From Oscillospiraceae bacterium (GTDB lineage: Bacteria; Bacillota; Clostridia; Oscillospirales; Butyricicoccaceae): a stretch of DNA of 64,000 nucleotides. Shown piece by piece: positions 8,191-16,583 of this stretch. A model generated the notes under the pieces. The model searched no databases and was not told the DNA's origin. It saw nothing but the letters and a program-made list of their open reading frames with translations. The position numbers and the translations under genes are program-made. Every line of letters begins with the position of its first letter. Position 1 is the stretch's first letter. The DNA lies in NCBI GenBank assembly GCA_015068445.1, contig SVKN01000001.1:1-64000 (forward strand). The letters are read 5' to 3'.

Positions 8191-8988
8191 CTACTTTATC
8201 GTTTGACTGTGGGCCTCCGCCACAACGGCGGCAGGGTCGACCTCCGTGTCCTCCGTGCGGGACAGCCAGACGAGGAACTCGATGTTCCCCTCGGGCCCGC
8301 GGATCGGTGAAAAGGTCAGGCCCTTTACACCGAAACCGATGCTTTTCGCGAAGGCGATCGTCGATTCGATGACCTCGATGTGCGTGGAAGCCTCGCGGAC
8401 GACGCCCTTTTTTCCGACCTTCTCCCGTCCGGCCTCGAATTGAGGCTTGATCAGCGCCACCACCTCGGCGTTCTCCTTCAGCAGCGCCTGCACGGCGGGC
8501 AGAACGAGACGCAGAGAGATGAACGAGACGTCGATCACGGCCAGGTCCAGCTTGTCCGGCACCTGGTCGGGCGTGACATAGCGGATATTGCACCGCTCCA
8601 TGCACACGACGCGGGGATCGGTGCGCACGCTCCAGGCCAGCTGACCGTAGCCCACGTCCACGGCGTAGACCTTCTGCGCGCCGCGCTGCAGCAGGCAATC
8701 GGTAAAGCCGCCCGTGGACGCGCCGACGTCCATGACGATCTTATCCGCCGGGTCGATCCGGAACCAGTCCAGCGCCTTTTCCAGCTTAAGGCCGCCGCGG
8801 CTGACGTACTTCAGCGTATGACCGCGCACCTCGATCTGCACGTCGGTGGGATACGCCTGCCCCGCGCTGTCGGCCTTCTGATCGTTGACGTAGACGACGC
8901 CAGACATGATCAGCGCCTTGGCGCGTTCCCGGCTCTGCTCAAGTCCGCGCTCCACCATCAGGGCGTCCAGCCTTTTCTTTTCAATCAT
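8191..8988 (-). CDS. tlyA: TlyA-family rRNA 2'-O-methyltransferase
   Basis: An S4 RNA-binding domain (residues about 3-60, RLDALMVERGLEQSRERAKAL) is followed by a FtsJ-like methyltransferase domain with the SAM-binding DVGASTGGFTDCLL and the VIDVSFISL strand. Characterised TlyA proteins methylate rRNA cytidines; the older name hemolysin is misleading. It overlaps the dxs stop by eight bases and abuts nadK, the usual dxs-tlyA-nadK-argR-recN order of Firmicutes. Confidence 0.94.
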   Translation of the reverse strand: MIEKKRLDALMVERGLEQSRERAKALIMSGVVYVNDQKADSAGQAYPTDVQIEVRGHTLKYVSRGGLKLEKALDWFRIDPADKIVMDVGASTGGFTDCLLQRGAQKVYAVDVGYGQLAWSVRTDPRVVCMERCNIRYVTPDQVPDKLDLAVIDVSFISLRLVLPAVQALLKENAEVVALIKPQFEAGREKVGKKGVVREASTHIEVIESTIAFAKSIGFGVKGLTFSPIRGPEGNIEFLVWLSRTEDTEVDPAAVVAEAHSQTIK

Positions 8989-10840
8989 TGTCCATTATCT
9001 CCATTGCGCGGTCGGCGATCCCCTGCGGGTCGACGCCGTACCGCTGATATAATTCATTGACTTTGCCTTGCGGGATGAACTGCTCGCCCAGATTGACGAG
9101 CTGCAGTGCAGGCACAAGCCCGCATGCCAGCAGCCGAGCGGCGATGCGCTCGCCGAGGCAGCCGCCGCTGCAGCAGTCCTCCGCCACCACCAGACGCCCG
9201 GTGCGGGCGCAGGAATCGAACAGGACAGACAGATCAGGGTCCGTCAGCTCATTGAGCTTGACTACCTCTGCCGAAACGCCCTTCTGTGCCAGCAGGTCGG
9301 CTGCCTCCAGCAGATTGTTGATCATGATGCCGTAGCCCGCCAGCGTCAAGTCCGTTCCGGAGCGCAGGACCGTCTGGCCGGCTGTAAAGGCATTTTCCTT
9401 GTAAGCAAGCTCTCCGCCGCGGGGAAAGCGGACCGCAACAGGTCCCTTCTCGTTGTAGAGCGCCTGACGCAGCGCATGGCGCAGCTCCTCGAAGGACGCG
9501 GGCGCCAGCACCTTGATCCCGGGGACCGAAAGCAGGTACGGCACGTCGAACACGCCCTGATGAGTCTCCCCATCCGCGCCCACGAGCCCCGCGCGGTCGA
9601 CGGCGAAAACGACGTGGTTGCCCGCGATGGCGACGTCGTGGATCAGCTGATCGTAACCGCGCTGGAGGAAAGAGGAATAGACGGCGAAGACCGGTTTCAT
9701 CCCCTGCGCCGCCATACCGGCGGCCATCGTCACGGCGTGGCCCTCGGCGATGCCGACGTCGAAGAAACGGCTGGGATAGCGGCCGGAAAACTCCTTGAGC
9801 CCTGTGCCGTCCTCCATGGCGGCCGTGACGGCGCAGATGCGGTCGTCGTCCCCGGCCAACTGAGTCAGCTCCGCGCCCAGCACGTCGGAGAACGTCGATC
9901 CCTTGGGCGCGCCCTTGCCCGTGACGGGATCGAAGGGCGAAACGCCGTGATAGTCCCAGGGCGAGCTCTCCGAAGGGTAGTACCCCCTGCCCTTGACCGT
10001 CTTGAAGTGGACGACCACCGGTCCGGGCGTGCTCTTGGCCTCCTCCAGCAGCGTGATGACGGATCTGACGTTATTGCCGTCCACAGGGCCGAGATAGCGG
10101 AAGCCGAGGATCTCGAAGATGCTCTCCTTGAGGATCGCCATGCGGAGCTTCGCCTTGACGTTCGAGACGAAGCGGATGATCGCGTCGCCCTTGGGCAGGC
10201 GGGACAGGATGCGCTTCGTGCTCGTCTTCAAGTTGAGGTACCGGGGCTTTGAGCGCATATGCGACAGGCGCTTTGCGAAAGCACCGACGTTCTTGCTGAT
10301 GGACATTTCGTTGTCGTTGAACACGACGATCAGCTTTTCGCCGGACTGGCCGGCATCGTTGAGCCCCTCGTAGGCCATGCCGCCGGTCATCGCGCCGTCG
10401 CCGATGACGCAGACGACCTCGTTGTGCCGTCCCTCCAGCGTCCGCGCGCGGGCCATGCCCAGCGCGGCGGAAATGGAGTTGGAAGCGTGGCCGGAGACGA
10501 AAGCGTCATAAGGACTTTCGTCCGGGCGCTGGAAGCCGCTGAGGCCGTCCAGCTGACGCAGGGTGTCGAAACGATCCTTGCGCCCGGTGAGGATCTTATG
10601 GACGTAGGACTGGTGCCCCACGTCGAACAGGATCTGGTCGACAGGACAGTCGAAGACACGGTGCAGGCCCACGGTCAGCTCCACCGCGCCCAGATTGGAG
10701 GCCAGATGGCCGCCCGTCTTGGAAACGCGGTCGATGAGAAACTCGCGGATCTCGGCGCACAGCGGCTCGAGTCTCTCCTCGGGCAGCGCCTTTAAGTCCT
10801 CGGGAAATCGGATCCCGTCCAAGATTGCGTTTTCAGCCAT
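8981..10840 (-). CDS. dxs: 1-deoxy-D-xylulose-5-phosphate synthase
   Basis: First enzyme of the methylerythritol phosphate route to isoprenoids; it condenses pyruvate and glyceraldehyde 3-phosphate with thiamine diphosphate. The thiamine-binding GDGAMTGGMAYEGLN with a later NDN, the VGHQSYVHKILTGR segment and the transketolase-type pyrimidine domain (VGADGETHQGVFD) are all present over 619 residues. Next to it is ispA, and ispH lies at 21.8-23.7 kb, so the window covers three steps of isoprenoid supply. The start ATG lies nine bases behind ispA. Confidence 0.97.
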   Translation of the reverse strand: MAENAILDGIRFPEDLKALPEERLEPLCAEIREFLIDRVSKTGGHLASNLGAVELTVGLHRVFDCPVDQILFDVGHQSYVHKILTGRKDRFDTLRQLDGLSGFQRPDESPYDAFVSGHASNSISAALGMARARTLEGRHNEVVCVIGDGAMTGGMAYEGLNDAGQSGEKLIVVFNDNEMSISKNVGAFAKRLSHMRSKPRYLNLKTSTKRILSRLPKGDAIIRFVSNVKAKLRMAILKESIFEILGFRYLGPVDGNNVRSVITLLEEAKSTPGPVVVHFKTVKGRGYYPSESSPWDYHGVSPFDPVTGKGAPKGSTFSDVLGAELTQLAGDDDRICAVTAAMEDGTGLKEFSGRYPSRFFDVGIAEGHAVTMAAGMAAQGMKPVFAVYSSFLQRGYDQLIHDVAIAGNHVVFAVDRAGLVGADGETHQGVFDVPYLLSVPGIKVLAPASFEELRHALRQALYNEKGPVAVRFPRGGELAYKENAFTAGQTVLRSGTDLTLAGYGIMINNLLEAADLLAQKGVSAEVVKLNELTDPDLSVLFDSCARTGRLVVAEDCCSGGCLGERIAARLLACGLVPALQLVNLGEQFIPQGKVNELYQRYGVDPQGIADRAMEIMDND

Positions 10841-10849
10841 AACAGGGTA

Positions 10850-11731
10850 TCAATATTGGCGATCGGTCAGCCACAGGGCTATCTCGCGCAGCTCATCGCC
10901 GTTTGCAAAAGCCTCTGTACAGCGGATCGCCTTGTCAGTCAGTTCCGCGATCAGCTCGTTGCATTTCTCGACGCCGTACATGGAAACGAAGGTATTCTTG
11001 CCGCTTTCGCCGTCCTCGCCCACAGGCTTGCCCACCAACGCGGCGTCGCCCGTGACGTCAAGGACGTCGTCGCGGATCTGGAAGGCGAGGCCGATGGCGC
11101 GGCCGTATTCATAGGCGGCCTTCGCCGTCTCCTCGTCGGCCCCGGCCAGGCGGCATCCGCTCTCGCAGGCCCCGGCAATCATGACGGCGGTCTTCAGCTC
11201 GATCATCTTCCACAGCTGATCTTCGGTGCAGCTCTTGCCCTCCAGCGCCAGATCGATCACCTGACCGCCCACCATACCGTAGAGGCCGGAGGCTGTGGCT
11301 ACGGTGTGGAGCGCCTTCATCTGACACTTCGGATCGACGCCGGACAGCGGCTGGCTCATGATCTCGAAAGCGCGGTTCAGCAGCGCGTCGCCCGCCAGCA
11401 TGGCCGTCGAATAACCGTAGACGCGGTGGCAGGACAGCCGCCCGCGGCGGTAGTCGGAGTCGTCCATACAGGGCAGATCGTCGTGGATCAGCGAGTAGGA
11501 ATGGATCATCTCGATGCCGGAGGCGAAGTCGATGGCGCTGTCAGCGCTGCCGCCGCAGAGATGATAAAAGATCATGCACAGCGCGGGACGCAGGCGCTTG
11601 CCGCCGGCCAGCAGGCTGTAGCGGCAGGCGTCGAAGATCTCCTTCTGCAGATTGTCCTCGCAGGGCATCAGCTCGTTGAGCCGCTGCTCGGTCAGCACGG
11701 CCCAGTTGGATACGGTAGACTGTACGCTCAT
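10850..11731 (-). CDS. ispA: Farnesyl diphosphate synthase (polyprenyl synthetase family)
   Basis: A head-to-tail prenyltransferase of 293 residues that condenses isopentenyl and allylic diphosphates. The first aspartate-rich motif is DDLPCMD in LIHDDLPCMDD, the second is DDVLD in QIRDDVLDVTGD. GGKRLRPAL near residue 42 is the substrate-binding segment. The chain-length region before the first motif (MIHSYSLIHDD) has aromatic residues compatible with a C15 product, but product length cannot be fixed by eye. It overlaps xseB by four bases (ATGA). Confidence 0.94.
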   Translation of the reverse strand: MSVQSTVSNWAVLTEQRLNELMPCEDNLQKEIFDACRYSLLAGGKRLRPALCMIFYHLCGGSADSAIDFASGIEMIHSYSLIHDDLPCMDDSDYRRGRLSCHRVYGYSTAMLAGDALLNRAFEIMSQPLSGVDPKCQMKALHTVATASGLYGMVGGQVIDLALEGKSCTEDQLWKMIELKTAVMIAGACESGCRLAGADEETAKAAYEYGRAIGLAFQIRDDVLDVTGDAALVGKPVGEDGESGKNTFVSMYGVEKCNELIAELTDKAIRCTEAFANGDELREIALWLTDRQY

Positions 11732-11961
11732 TGCTCGTCCTCCCCATCAAACGGCGCGGTCACTGGACCGTCCTGCGATTTGATCAGCAGCTCGACCTTC
11801 TGCTCGGCCTTGTCGAGGGCTTCGCCGCATTTTTTGATCAGCCCTGTCCCCTCTTCAAACAGCGCCAGGCTTTCATCCAGCGGCGCGTCGCCCCTGGAGA
11901 GCAGATCGACGATCTCCTCCAGCCGCGCTACCGCCTCTTCAAAGACGAACTTCTTCGTCAT
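11728..11961 (-). CDS. xseB: Exodeoxyribonuclease VII small subunit
   Basis: A 77-residue acidic helical protein starting MTKKFVFEEAVARLEEIV and containing the family pattern LSRGDAPLDESLALFEEG and ALDKAEQKVELL. It forms the accessory part of exonuclease VII with XseA. The start ATG overlaps the xseA stop by four bases and its own stop overlaps the ispA start by four bases, which fixes both ends. The longer reading frame upstream of this ATG is only the antiphase continuation through xseA. Confidence 0.95.
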   Translation of the reverse strand: MTKKFVFEEAVARLEEIVDLLSRGDAPLDESLALFEEGTGLIKKCGEALDKAEQKVELLIKSQDGPVTAPFDGEDEQ

Positions 11962-13178
11962 GACACATTCTCCTTTTGTTCCTTTGTCACGCGCACGACC
12001 GTACAGTCGGCGCTGCCGTCGCTGAGGCGGACGGAGATCTCCCCGCCCGGCGTCAGCCGTCCGACGCTTCTGACGACGCCCCGGCCGTCCGTCACCACGG
12101 AGTATCCGCGGGACAGAACCTTGAGCGGGCTCATGGCATCGAGTCCGGCGGCAAGGCGCGCGGTCTGCGCACGTCTGCGCTCCAGCGTCAAACGCATGCT
12201 CGACGCCAGTCTGTCGCTGAGAACGTCGAGCGACAGCCTGCGGTCGGTGAAATACTGCCGCGGATCGGTCATCACGGGCGTCTGCGTCAGCCGCGCAAGG
12301 CGCGTGCGTTCCGCCTTGATGCGGTCGGTCTGGTACTTTGCCAATGTAAAAGCGAGGTCGCCCAGAGCGCGTTTCAGCTCGAACGCGTCCTTGACGGCGA
12401 TCTCCGCCGCGTTGGAGGGCGTCGATGCCCGGGCGTCGGCGACGTAATCCGAGATCGTGATATCCGGCTCGTGTCCCACGGCGGAGATCACAGGGATGTC
12501 GCTGCGATAGATCGCCTCGGCCAGCACCTCTTCGTTGAAGGCCCACAGGTCCTCCAGCGACCCGCCGCCGCGGCCCGTGATGATCAGATCGGCCAGGCGG
12601 TGATGATTGACGTAATCGAGCATGTCGGCGATCTCCTGCGCTGCGCCGTCCCCCTGCACCTTGACGGGGCAAACGAGCACGTCGCACAGCGGATAGCGGC
12701 GATTGAGGATGCGGATCATGTCGCGCACAGCGGCCCCGGTGGGCGACGTGACGACGGCGATGCGCTTCGGGTACAGCGGCAGCGCCTTTTTATGCGCAGG
12801 ATCGAAGAGACCCTTGCGGTAGAGCTTTTCTTTCAGCTGCTCGAAGGCCAGATACAGCGAGCCGATGCCGTCGGGCTGCATGGTATTCACGTAGATCTGA
12901 TACTGGCCGCTCTTGGGGTACAGGCTGACGCGTCCCGTTACGATGACCTTCATGCCGCTCTCGGGCGAAAAGCGCAGCCTTGCGGCGTCGCTGCGGAACA
13001 TGACGGCCTGCACGGCGGCGTCACTGTCCTTCAGCGTGAAATACAGATGGCCAGAGCTGTGGCGCTTGAAGTTCGACAGCTCACCCGTCACACAGACGGC
13101 AGACAGCATACGGTCCGACGCGAACAGGTTTTTGATGTATTCGTTCAGTTGTGATACAGTGATCGATCTGTCAGTCAT
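11958..13178 (-). CDS. xseA: Exodeoxyribonuclease VII large subunit
   Basis: Catalytic subunit of the single-strand exonuclease VII (406 residues). An N-terminal OB fold (residues about 5-100, with VTGELSNFKRHSSGHLYFTLKD) is followed by the nuclease domain with VVTSPTGAAVRDMI, the ITGRGGGSLEDLWAFN motif and SAVGHEPDITI. A coiled-coil C-terminus follows. It overlaps the TsaD-like gene by four bases upstream and xseB by four bases downstream, indicating translational coupling. Confidence 0.96.
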   Translation of the reverse strand: MTDRSITVSQLNEYIKNLFASDRMLSAVCVTGELSNFKRHSSGHLYFTLKDSDAAVQAVMFRSDAARLRFSPESGMKVIVTGRVSLYPKSGQYQIYVNTMQPDGIGSLYLAFEQLKEKLYRKGLFDPAHKKALPLYPKRIAVVTSPTGAAVRDMIRILNRRYPLCDVLVCPVKVQGDGAAQEIADMLDYVNHHRLADLIITGRGGGSLEDLWAFNEEVLAEAIYRSDIPVISAVGHEPDITISDYVADARASTPSNAAEIAVKDAFELKRALGDLAFTLAKYQTDRIKAERTRLARLTQTPVMTDPRQYFTDRRLSLDVLSDRLASSMRLTLERRRAQTARLAAGLDAMSPLKVLSRGYSVVTDGRGVVRSVGRLTPGGEISVRLSDGSADCTVVRVTKEQKENVS

Positions 13179-14098
13179 TTCTTCATCACCAGATGCGCCA
13201 GCAGCGCGGCGCCCAGGGCGTTGTCGCCGCCCAGACCCTTTTGAGCAAAGAAAACGTCGGGCATATCCCGGAAGAAGTCCTGCACGATGGAGCAGACAGA
13301 CACGCCGCCGGAGATCAGGATCGGCAGACCGGGGTATTTCTTTCGCGCATTGACGCTGGCCTTATGGATCGTAGAGCCGACGGAGCGCAGCGTAAAGCGG
13401 CAGATATCGCTTCTGCTCTCCCCCGCGCTCATCAGTCCCATGAACTTGTTTTCGAGACCGGAAAGGGAGAAATAGCAGTCATTCACCTTGGCTGTAAAGC
13501 AGTCTGCCTTTTCAGATAAAAGCGCCTCCTGCTCCACGTATTTGCCTGCCGGGAACATCATGCCCAGCGCGACGCCGCAGCGGTCGATGGCCTGCCCGGC
13601 GGAGATGTCCGTGGTGCCGCCGATGATGCGGGCCTTGACGAGGACATTCTCGTCCGGCTCCACCAGCAGCAGCTCAGTGGTGCCGCCCGACAGGTGCCAG
13701 GCGAGGAACGGCTGACGGATCAGGTCCAGCCGATACACTGAGAACAGCGCCGAGGCGATATGCCCCTGCTGATGGGAAAAATGGTAGACCGGCACGCCCG
13801 CGAGGCTGCCGACGCTCTGCGCGACGCTGACGCCCGCCAGGAAGCAGGGCATGTAGGAATCCTCCAGCTCCCGGGGCTTGTCGGAGCAGCCCACGGCTGT
13901 CAGGCCTTCCAGCGCGCCCAGGCGCGAGACGACCTCTGGCAGCCGCTTCACGTGCTGGAACAAAGCCTCGCTCTGCCGCAGGCCCAGCTTGCCCTGCTCC
14001 ACGTCGAGGAACCGCCCCTCCGAGCGCCACGCGCCCGTCCGCTCGTCAAAGCTGGCGGCCGAGGTCTTGTAGTTGCTGGTATCGAGTCCGAGGATCAT
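13175..14098 (-). CDS. TsaD/Kae1-like protein (second-type, O-sialoglycoprotein endopeptidase family)
   Basis: A 307-residue ASKHA-fold protein related to TsaD, which adds threonylcarbamoyl to A37 of ANN-decoding tRNAs. Visible family features: LGLDTSNYKTSAA at the N-terminus, the metal-binding H-x3-H (His109 and His113 in HFSHQQGH), WHLSGGTTELLLV, the TTDISAGQAIDRCG segment, ISGGVSVCS and GGDNALGAALLA. It differs from canonical TsaD in being shorter and in several substituted positions, for instance Cys where TsaD usually has Asn after the GGV motif. Clostridia often have this paralogue beside nusB/xseA in addition to a true tsaD. Whether it modifies tRNA or does something else is not known to me. 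Confidence 0.8.
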   Translation of the reverse strand: MILGLDTSNYKTSAASFDERTGAWRSEGRFLDVEQGKLGLRQSEALFQHVKRLPEVVSRLGALEGLTAVGCSDKPRELEDSYMPCFLAGVSVAQSVGSLAGVPVYHFSHQQGHIASALFSVYRLDLIRQPFLAWHLSGGTTELLLVEPDENVLVKARIIGGTTDISAGQAIDRCGVALGMMFPAGKYVEQEALLSEKADCFTAKVNDCYFSLSGLENKFMGLMSAGESRSDICRFTLRSVGSTIHKASVNARKKYPGLPILISGGVSVCSIVQDFFRDMPDVFFAQKGLGGDNALGAALLAHLVMKK

Positions 14099-14562
14099 CG
14101 CGCAAGCTCTTTGGCGACGAAGGCACCCAGAACGCCGTTGATGAACGCGGCTGCTTCGTCTGAGTCGTATTTCTTCGCCAGCTCCACGCCTTCGTTGATC
14201 GAGGCGCCGACGGGGATGTCCATATACAGCATCTCATACATGCACAGACGCAGGATGCAGCGCGTCAAACGCGACATGCGGCTGACGCTCCAGCCGACGG
14301 AATACTGTTCGATATAATTATTCAGTTCGGGCATATGCTCCATGATGCCGGTAAAGGCCGCGTGGATATAGCCGTCCTGGGCCTCGGCGGGAGCCTGCTG
14401 ATACAGCTCGTATTCATCGGAAAACAGGTCGAAATTGTGTCCCAGGCTGCTTTCCAGCACCTTTTCCGAGTCTTCGTTGACGAAGTCGTTGGTGAAAAGC
14501 ATATGAAGGACAAGTTCCCGTGCCATTCTTCTGCTCATAGAGAACCTCCGGTTATAGCGCAT
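14095..14562 (-). CDS. nusB: Transcription antitermination factor NusB
   Basis: A 155-residue all-helical protein that with S10 (NusE) binds boxA RNA in rRNA antitermination. The N-terminal SRRMARELVLHMLFTNDF and C-terminal RLTRCILRLCMYEMLYMDIPVGASINEGVELAKKY (in two parts) with the final FINGVLGAFV are typical. It is the first gene of the ten-gene operon ending in recN, and overlaps the next gene by four bases. A promoter lies at 14580-14608. Confidence 0.95.
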   Translation of the reverse strand: MRYNRRFSMSRRMARELVLHMLFTNDFVNEDSEKVLESSLGHNFDLFSDEYELYQQAPAEAQDGYIHAAFTGIMEHMPELNNYIEQYSVGWSVSRMSRLTRCILRLCMYEMLYMDIPVGASINEGVELAKKYDSDEAAAFINGVLGAFVAKELAR

Positions 14563-14579
14563 GTCGCTTGATCTTAAAT

Positions 14580-14608
14580 ATTATACATGAGTTTATAAAA
14601 AAAATAAA
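14580..14608 (-). promoter_or_regulatory. Putative promoter of the nusB operon
   Basis: On the minus strand TATAAT (14585-14580) is preceded at 17 bases by TTTATT (14608-14603), a weak -35. The -35 and the spacer coincide with the 3' arm and T tract of the terminator of the Asp23 gene, so the two signals share bases. Confidence 0.55.
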
Positions 14609-14629
14609 CCCCTGAACACAGAGGTTTAT
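14594..14629 (-). terminator. Terminator of the spoIIIA-Asp23 transcription unit
   Basis: 11-bp stem (14604-14614 with 14619-14629, one G-T pair), 4-base loop, followed on the minus strand by a long T tract. It separates the Asp23 gene from nusB. Confidence 0.9.
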
Positions 14630-14647
14630 CGAAAAAGATGCGATTTC

Positions 14648-15007
14648 TCACTGCTTGGGGAACGTGATGCCGGAGACGTAGACGTCCACCGACGTGACGT
14701 TCAGAGACAGGCAGCTCTCCACGGCCTGCTTGACGTTCTCCTGGACAGCCGCGGCCGTTTCGGTGATCACGTTGCCGTACAGCACGGTGATGTAGACCTT
14801 GATCCGGCAGTCCGCTTCGCCCTCGCCGCGCTCGATGACGATGCCGCGCTGGCCGACCCATTCGTTGGACGCCTCTGCGACAGAGATCCCGGTGACGCCG
14901 TCGATCTCGGCGCAGGCGCCGCGCACCTGCATGGCGACCGCCTCAAAGGAGACCTTCAGCGTGCCGCCCTCCCGCCGGAGTACGAAATACTGCTTTGTTT
15001 CACTCAT
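14648..15007 (-). CDS. Asp23/Gls24 family protein
   Basis: A 119-residue Asp23-type protein (alkaline shock/envelope stress family). It reads FVLRREGGTLKVSFEAVA, GACAEIDGVTGISVAEA, then IKVYITVLYGNVITETAAAVQENVKQAVE and a final VTSVDVYVSGITFP, the family pattern; runs given here are broken for length. In clostridia this gene regularly sits between spoIIIAH and nusB. Asp23 proteins are cytoplasmic but can associate with the membrane; the function of this clostridial branch is unclear. The ATG at 15007 is preferred over an upstream GTG because AAGGAG sits eight bases before it. It has its own promoter. Confidence 0.9.
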   Translation of the reverse strand: MSETKQYFVLRREGGTLKVSFEAVAMQVRGACAEIDGVTGISVAEASNEWVGQRGIVIERGEGEADCRIKVYITVLYGNVITETAAAVQENVKQAVESCLSLNVTSVDVYVSGITFPKQ

Positions 15008-15032
15008 CAGAATCACTCCTTATCCAAGAGTC

Positions 15033-15061
15033 ATTCTAATATATTCCAAGCGGAAGCGCAA
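15033..15061 (-). promoter_or_regulatory. Promoter of the Asp23 gene
   Basis: TTGCGC (15061-15056), 17 bases, TAGAAT (15038-15033) on the minus strand. This lets the Asp23 gene be expressed during growth, apart from the sporulation operon upstream. Confidence 0.65.
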
Positions 15062-15065
15062 GCCC

Positions 15066-15614
15066 CTAAGAGGCAGTTTCGACGATTTTTATCCGGGACG
15101 CGTCGACGCCGGACTCATCCATGACGATCTCGGTGATTCGGGCGATGTCGCTGTCCTGCAGGCCGTTCTCCTGCCGGGAGACGATGACGTTGACGCCGGA
15201 GTCGTTGACGAAGACGACGCAGTCCTCGTACCCCTTGGCCATGATCATGTTCTCGATGCGCGACTCCTGCATGGCAGACTGCGCCATCACCTGTATGGCG
15301 GCGCTGGCTTCGGCGGCTGCCTCCTCGCCCAGTTGCTCGTTGTCGATGGTTCTGTTGAGGATCGAAACGGCCTCGTCCCGCGCCTGCTGGCGGGAGAGCC
15401 GCGCCTCGGCGAAATAGTCTCCGGAAACATCTGCGCTCTCCCCCGCCGCGCCGTCCACCAGCGCTGCTTCGCCCAGCATTTTGGCGTTGTTGAACTCCGC
15501 CACCGACTGATAGCCCTCTTCCTCCTGGCGATTGTAGCTCCAGTTGAGATAGACGGCGACGCACAGCATCAGCGCGACGACCGAATAGACGGCTCCCCGC
15601 TTTTTCATAGACAT
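15066..15614 (-). CDS. spoIIIAH: Stage III sporulation protein AH
   Basis: Mother-cell membrane protein whose C-terminal EscJ/YscJ-like ring domain binds forespore SpoIIQ across the intermembrane space. The 182-residue product has an N-terminal membrane anchor (residues about 7-24, AVYSVVALMLCVAVYLNW), a linker, and the ring domain with EDCVVFVNDSGVNVIV and the final ASRIKIVE. The start MSMKKRGA at 15614 is chosen because a GGGAGGAAAGG site precedes it; the frame stays open upstream inside spoIIIAG but lacks a ribosome site. Last spoIIIA gene of the operon. Confidence 0.95.
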   Translation of the reverse strand: MSMKKRGAVYSVVALMLCVAVYLNWSYNRQEEEGYQSVAEFNNAKMLGEAALVDGAAGESADVSGDYFAEARLSRQQARDEAVSILNRTIDNEQLGEEAAAEASAAIQVMAQSAMQESRIENMIMAKGYEDCVVFVNDSGVNVIVSRQENGLQDSDIARITEIVMDESGVDASRIKIVETAS

Positions 15615-15628
15615 GAACCTTTCCTCCC

Positions 15629-16138
15629 TTATTTCATTTTGGATACCACGATGTTGTCCGAGGTGATCCCGGTCAGCGACGACACGGCTTTCGTCACCTC
15701 CAGCCGCACCAGCGCGGAATCGGCCCCCTGACATACGACGAGCGCGCCTCGGTACTCCGGCTCGTCGACGCGCACGGTCACGGGCTGCTGGATGCCGGAG
15801 GCGCCAAAAGAAACGAGCGTCGTGCGCCTGTCGGCAGAGCGCCCGGAGCCGTTGTCGCTGACGGTCTCGTCCTCGTTGAAGGCGTAGACGGACGCCCTGC
15901 TGCTTCTGGCCGTCAGGGCGACCTTCGTCTTGCCGACGCCCGCCATGCTGGACAGGATCTCCTCCAGCTCACGCTCCAGCGCCGCGGCGCTGTCGAAGGA
16001 CGCCTGCTCCGCCGTCTTCTCCTTCTGACCGCCGTTAGGCCACGCGCACAGTGCGAGACCGACAAGGCAGACGATCAGGACGTACTGATATTTATGGAGC
16101 TTCGTTTTGAGATATTCCATCCACTTTTCCCTGTCCAT
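15629..16138 (-). CDS. spoIIIAG: Stage III sporulation protein AG
   Basis: Component of the SpoIIIA-SpoIIQ channel; in the family its soluble part forms a large ring. The 169-residue product starts MDREKWMEYLKTKLHKYQY, followed by one membrane segment (about 18-35), a linker, and the ring domain with LSSMAGVGKTKVALTARSS and GALVVCQGADSALVRLEVTKA, ending in GITSDNIVVSKMK. The ATG at 16138 is preferred because GGAGG lies five bases upstream; a GTG two codons earlier is the only alternative. It overlaps the end of spoIIIAF by 47 bases. Confidence 0.93.
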   Translation of the reverse strand: MDREKWMEYLKTKLHKYQYVLIVCLVGLALCAWPNGGQKEKTAEQASFDSAAALERELEEILSSMAGVGKTKVALTARSSRASVYAFNEDETVSDNGSGRSADRRTTLVSFGASGIQQPVTVRVDEPEYRGALVVCQGADSALVRLEVTKAVSSLTGITSDNIVVSKMK

Positions 16139-16583
16139 ACTCACCTCCGATCACGATCTGTTCCGCGCTCAGTCCTGTCACCGCAGACAGTCTCGCCCGC
16201 ATCTCCTCCGTGTCGCCGCCGCTGTCCCGGATCGTGACGGACTGAACGGCGCCGCTTTCGTCCAGTGTCACTGCGACAGCTCCCTCCGGCTCGCCCAGCA
16301 GCGCTGCGAACCGCGCGGCCAGCGCCTGCGCCATGCGGTCGTTCCTCTCGGCCTGCGCATCTTCCACAGACTGCGTGATCGATCGCTCCGCCGCCTCGAT
16401 CTCCGACAGGACCTCCTGCATATCGAGGCTCTTCCCCGGCCTGAGGACGAGCAGGATCATCAGACAGGCGCAGGCGAGGCGTACGGGCTCGCTCGCCGCG
16501 CCCTTCCCCGCGGCCGCCGTGACGAGGAAGCAGAGGAACCCCCCGACGATCAGCCGCGTCAGCCAGCTCTGCAGCAGCGTCAT
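16092..16583 (-). CDS. spoIIIAF: Stage III sporulation protein AF
   Basis: 163-residue mother-cell membrane protein of the SpoIIIA complex. Two N-terminal membrane segments (about 8-25 and 33-48, LVGG-like start MTLLQSWLTRLIVGG and ACACLMILLVLRPG) precede a helical stretch and a small ring-type domain with VAVTLDESGAVQSVTI and GLSAEQIVIGGEY. It is shorter than the Bacillus protein. It starts inside the end of spoIIIAE (4-base overlap) and runs 47 bases into spoIIIAG. Confidence 0.9.
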   Translation of the reverse strand: MTLLQSWLTRLIVGGFLCFLVTAAAGKGAASEPVRLACACLMILLVLRPGKSLDMQEVLSEIEAAERSITQSVEDAQAERNDRMAQALAARFAALLGEPEGAVAVTLDESGAVQSVTIRDSGGDTEEMRARLSAVTGLSAEQIVIGGEYGQGKVDGISQNEAP

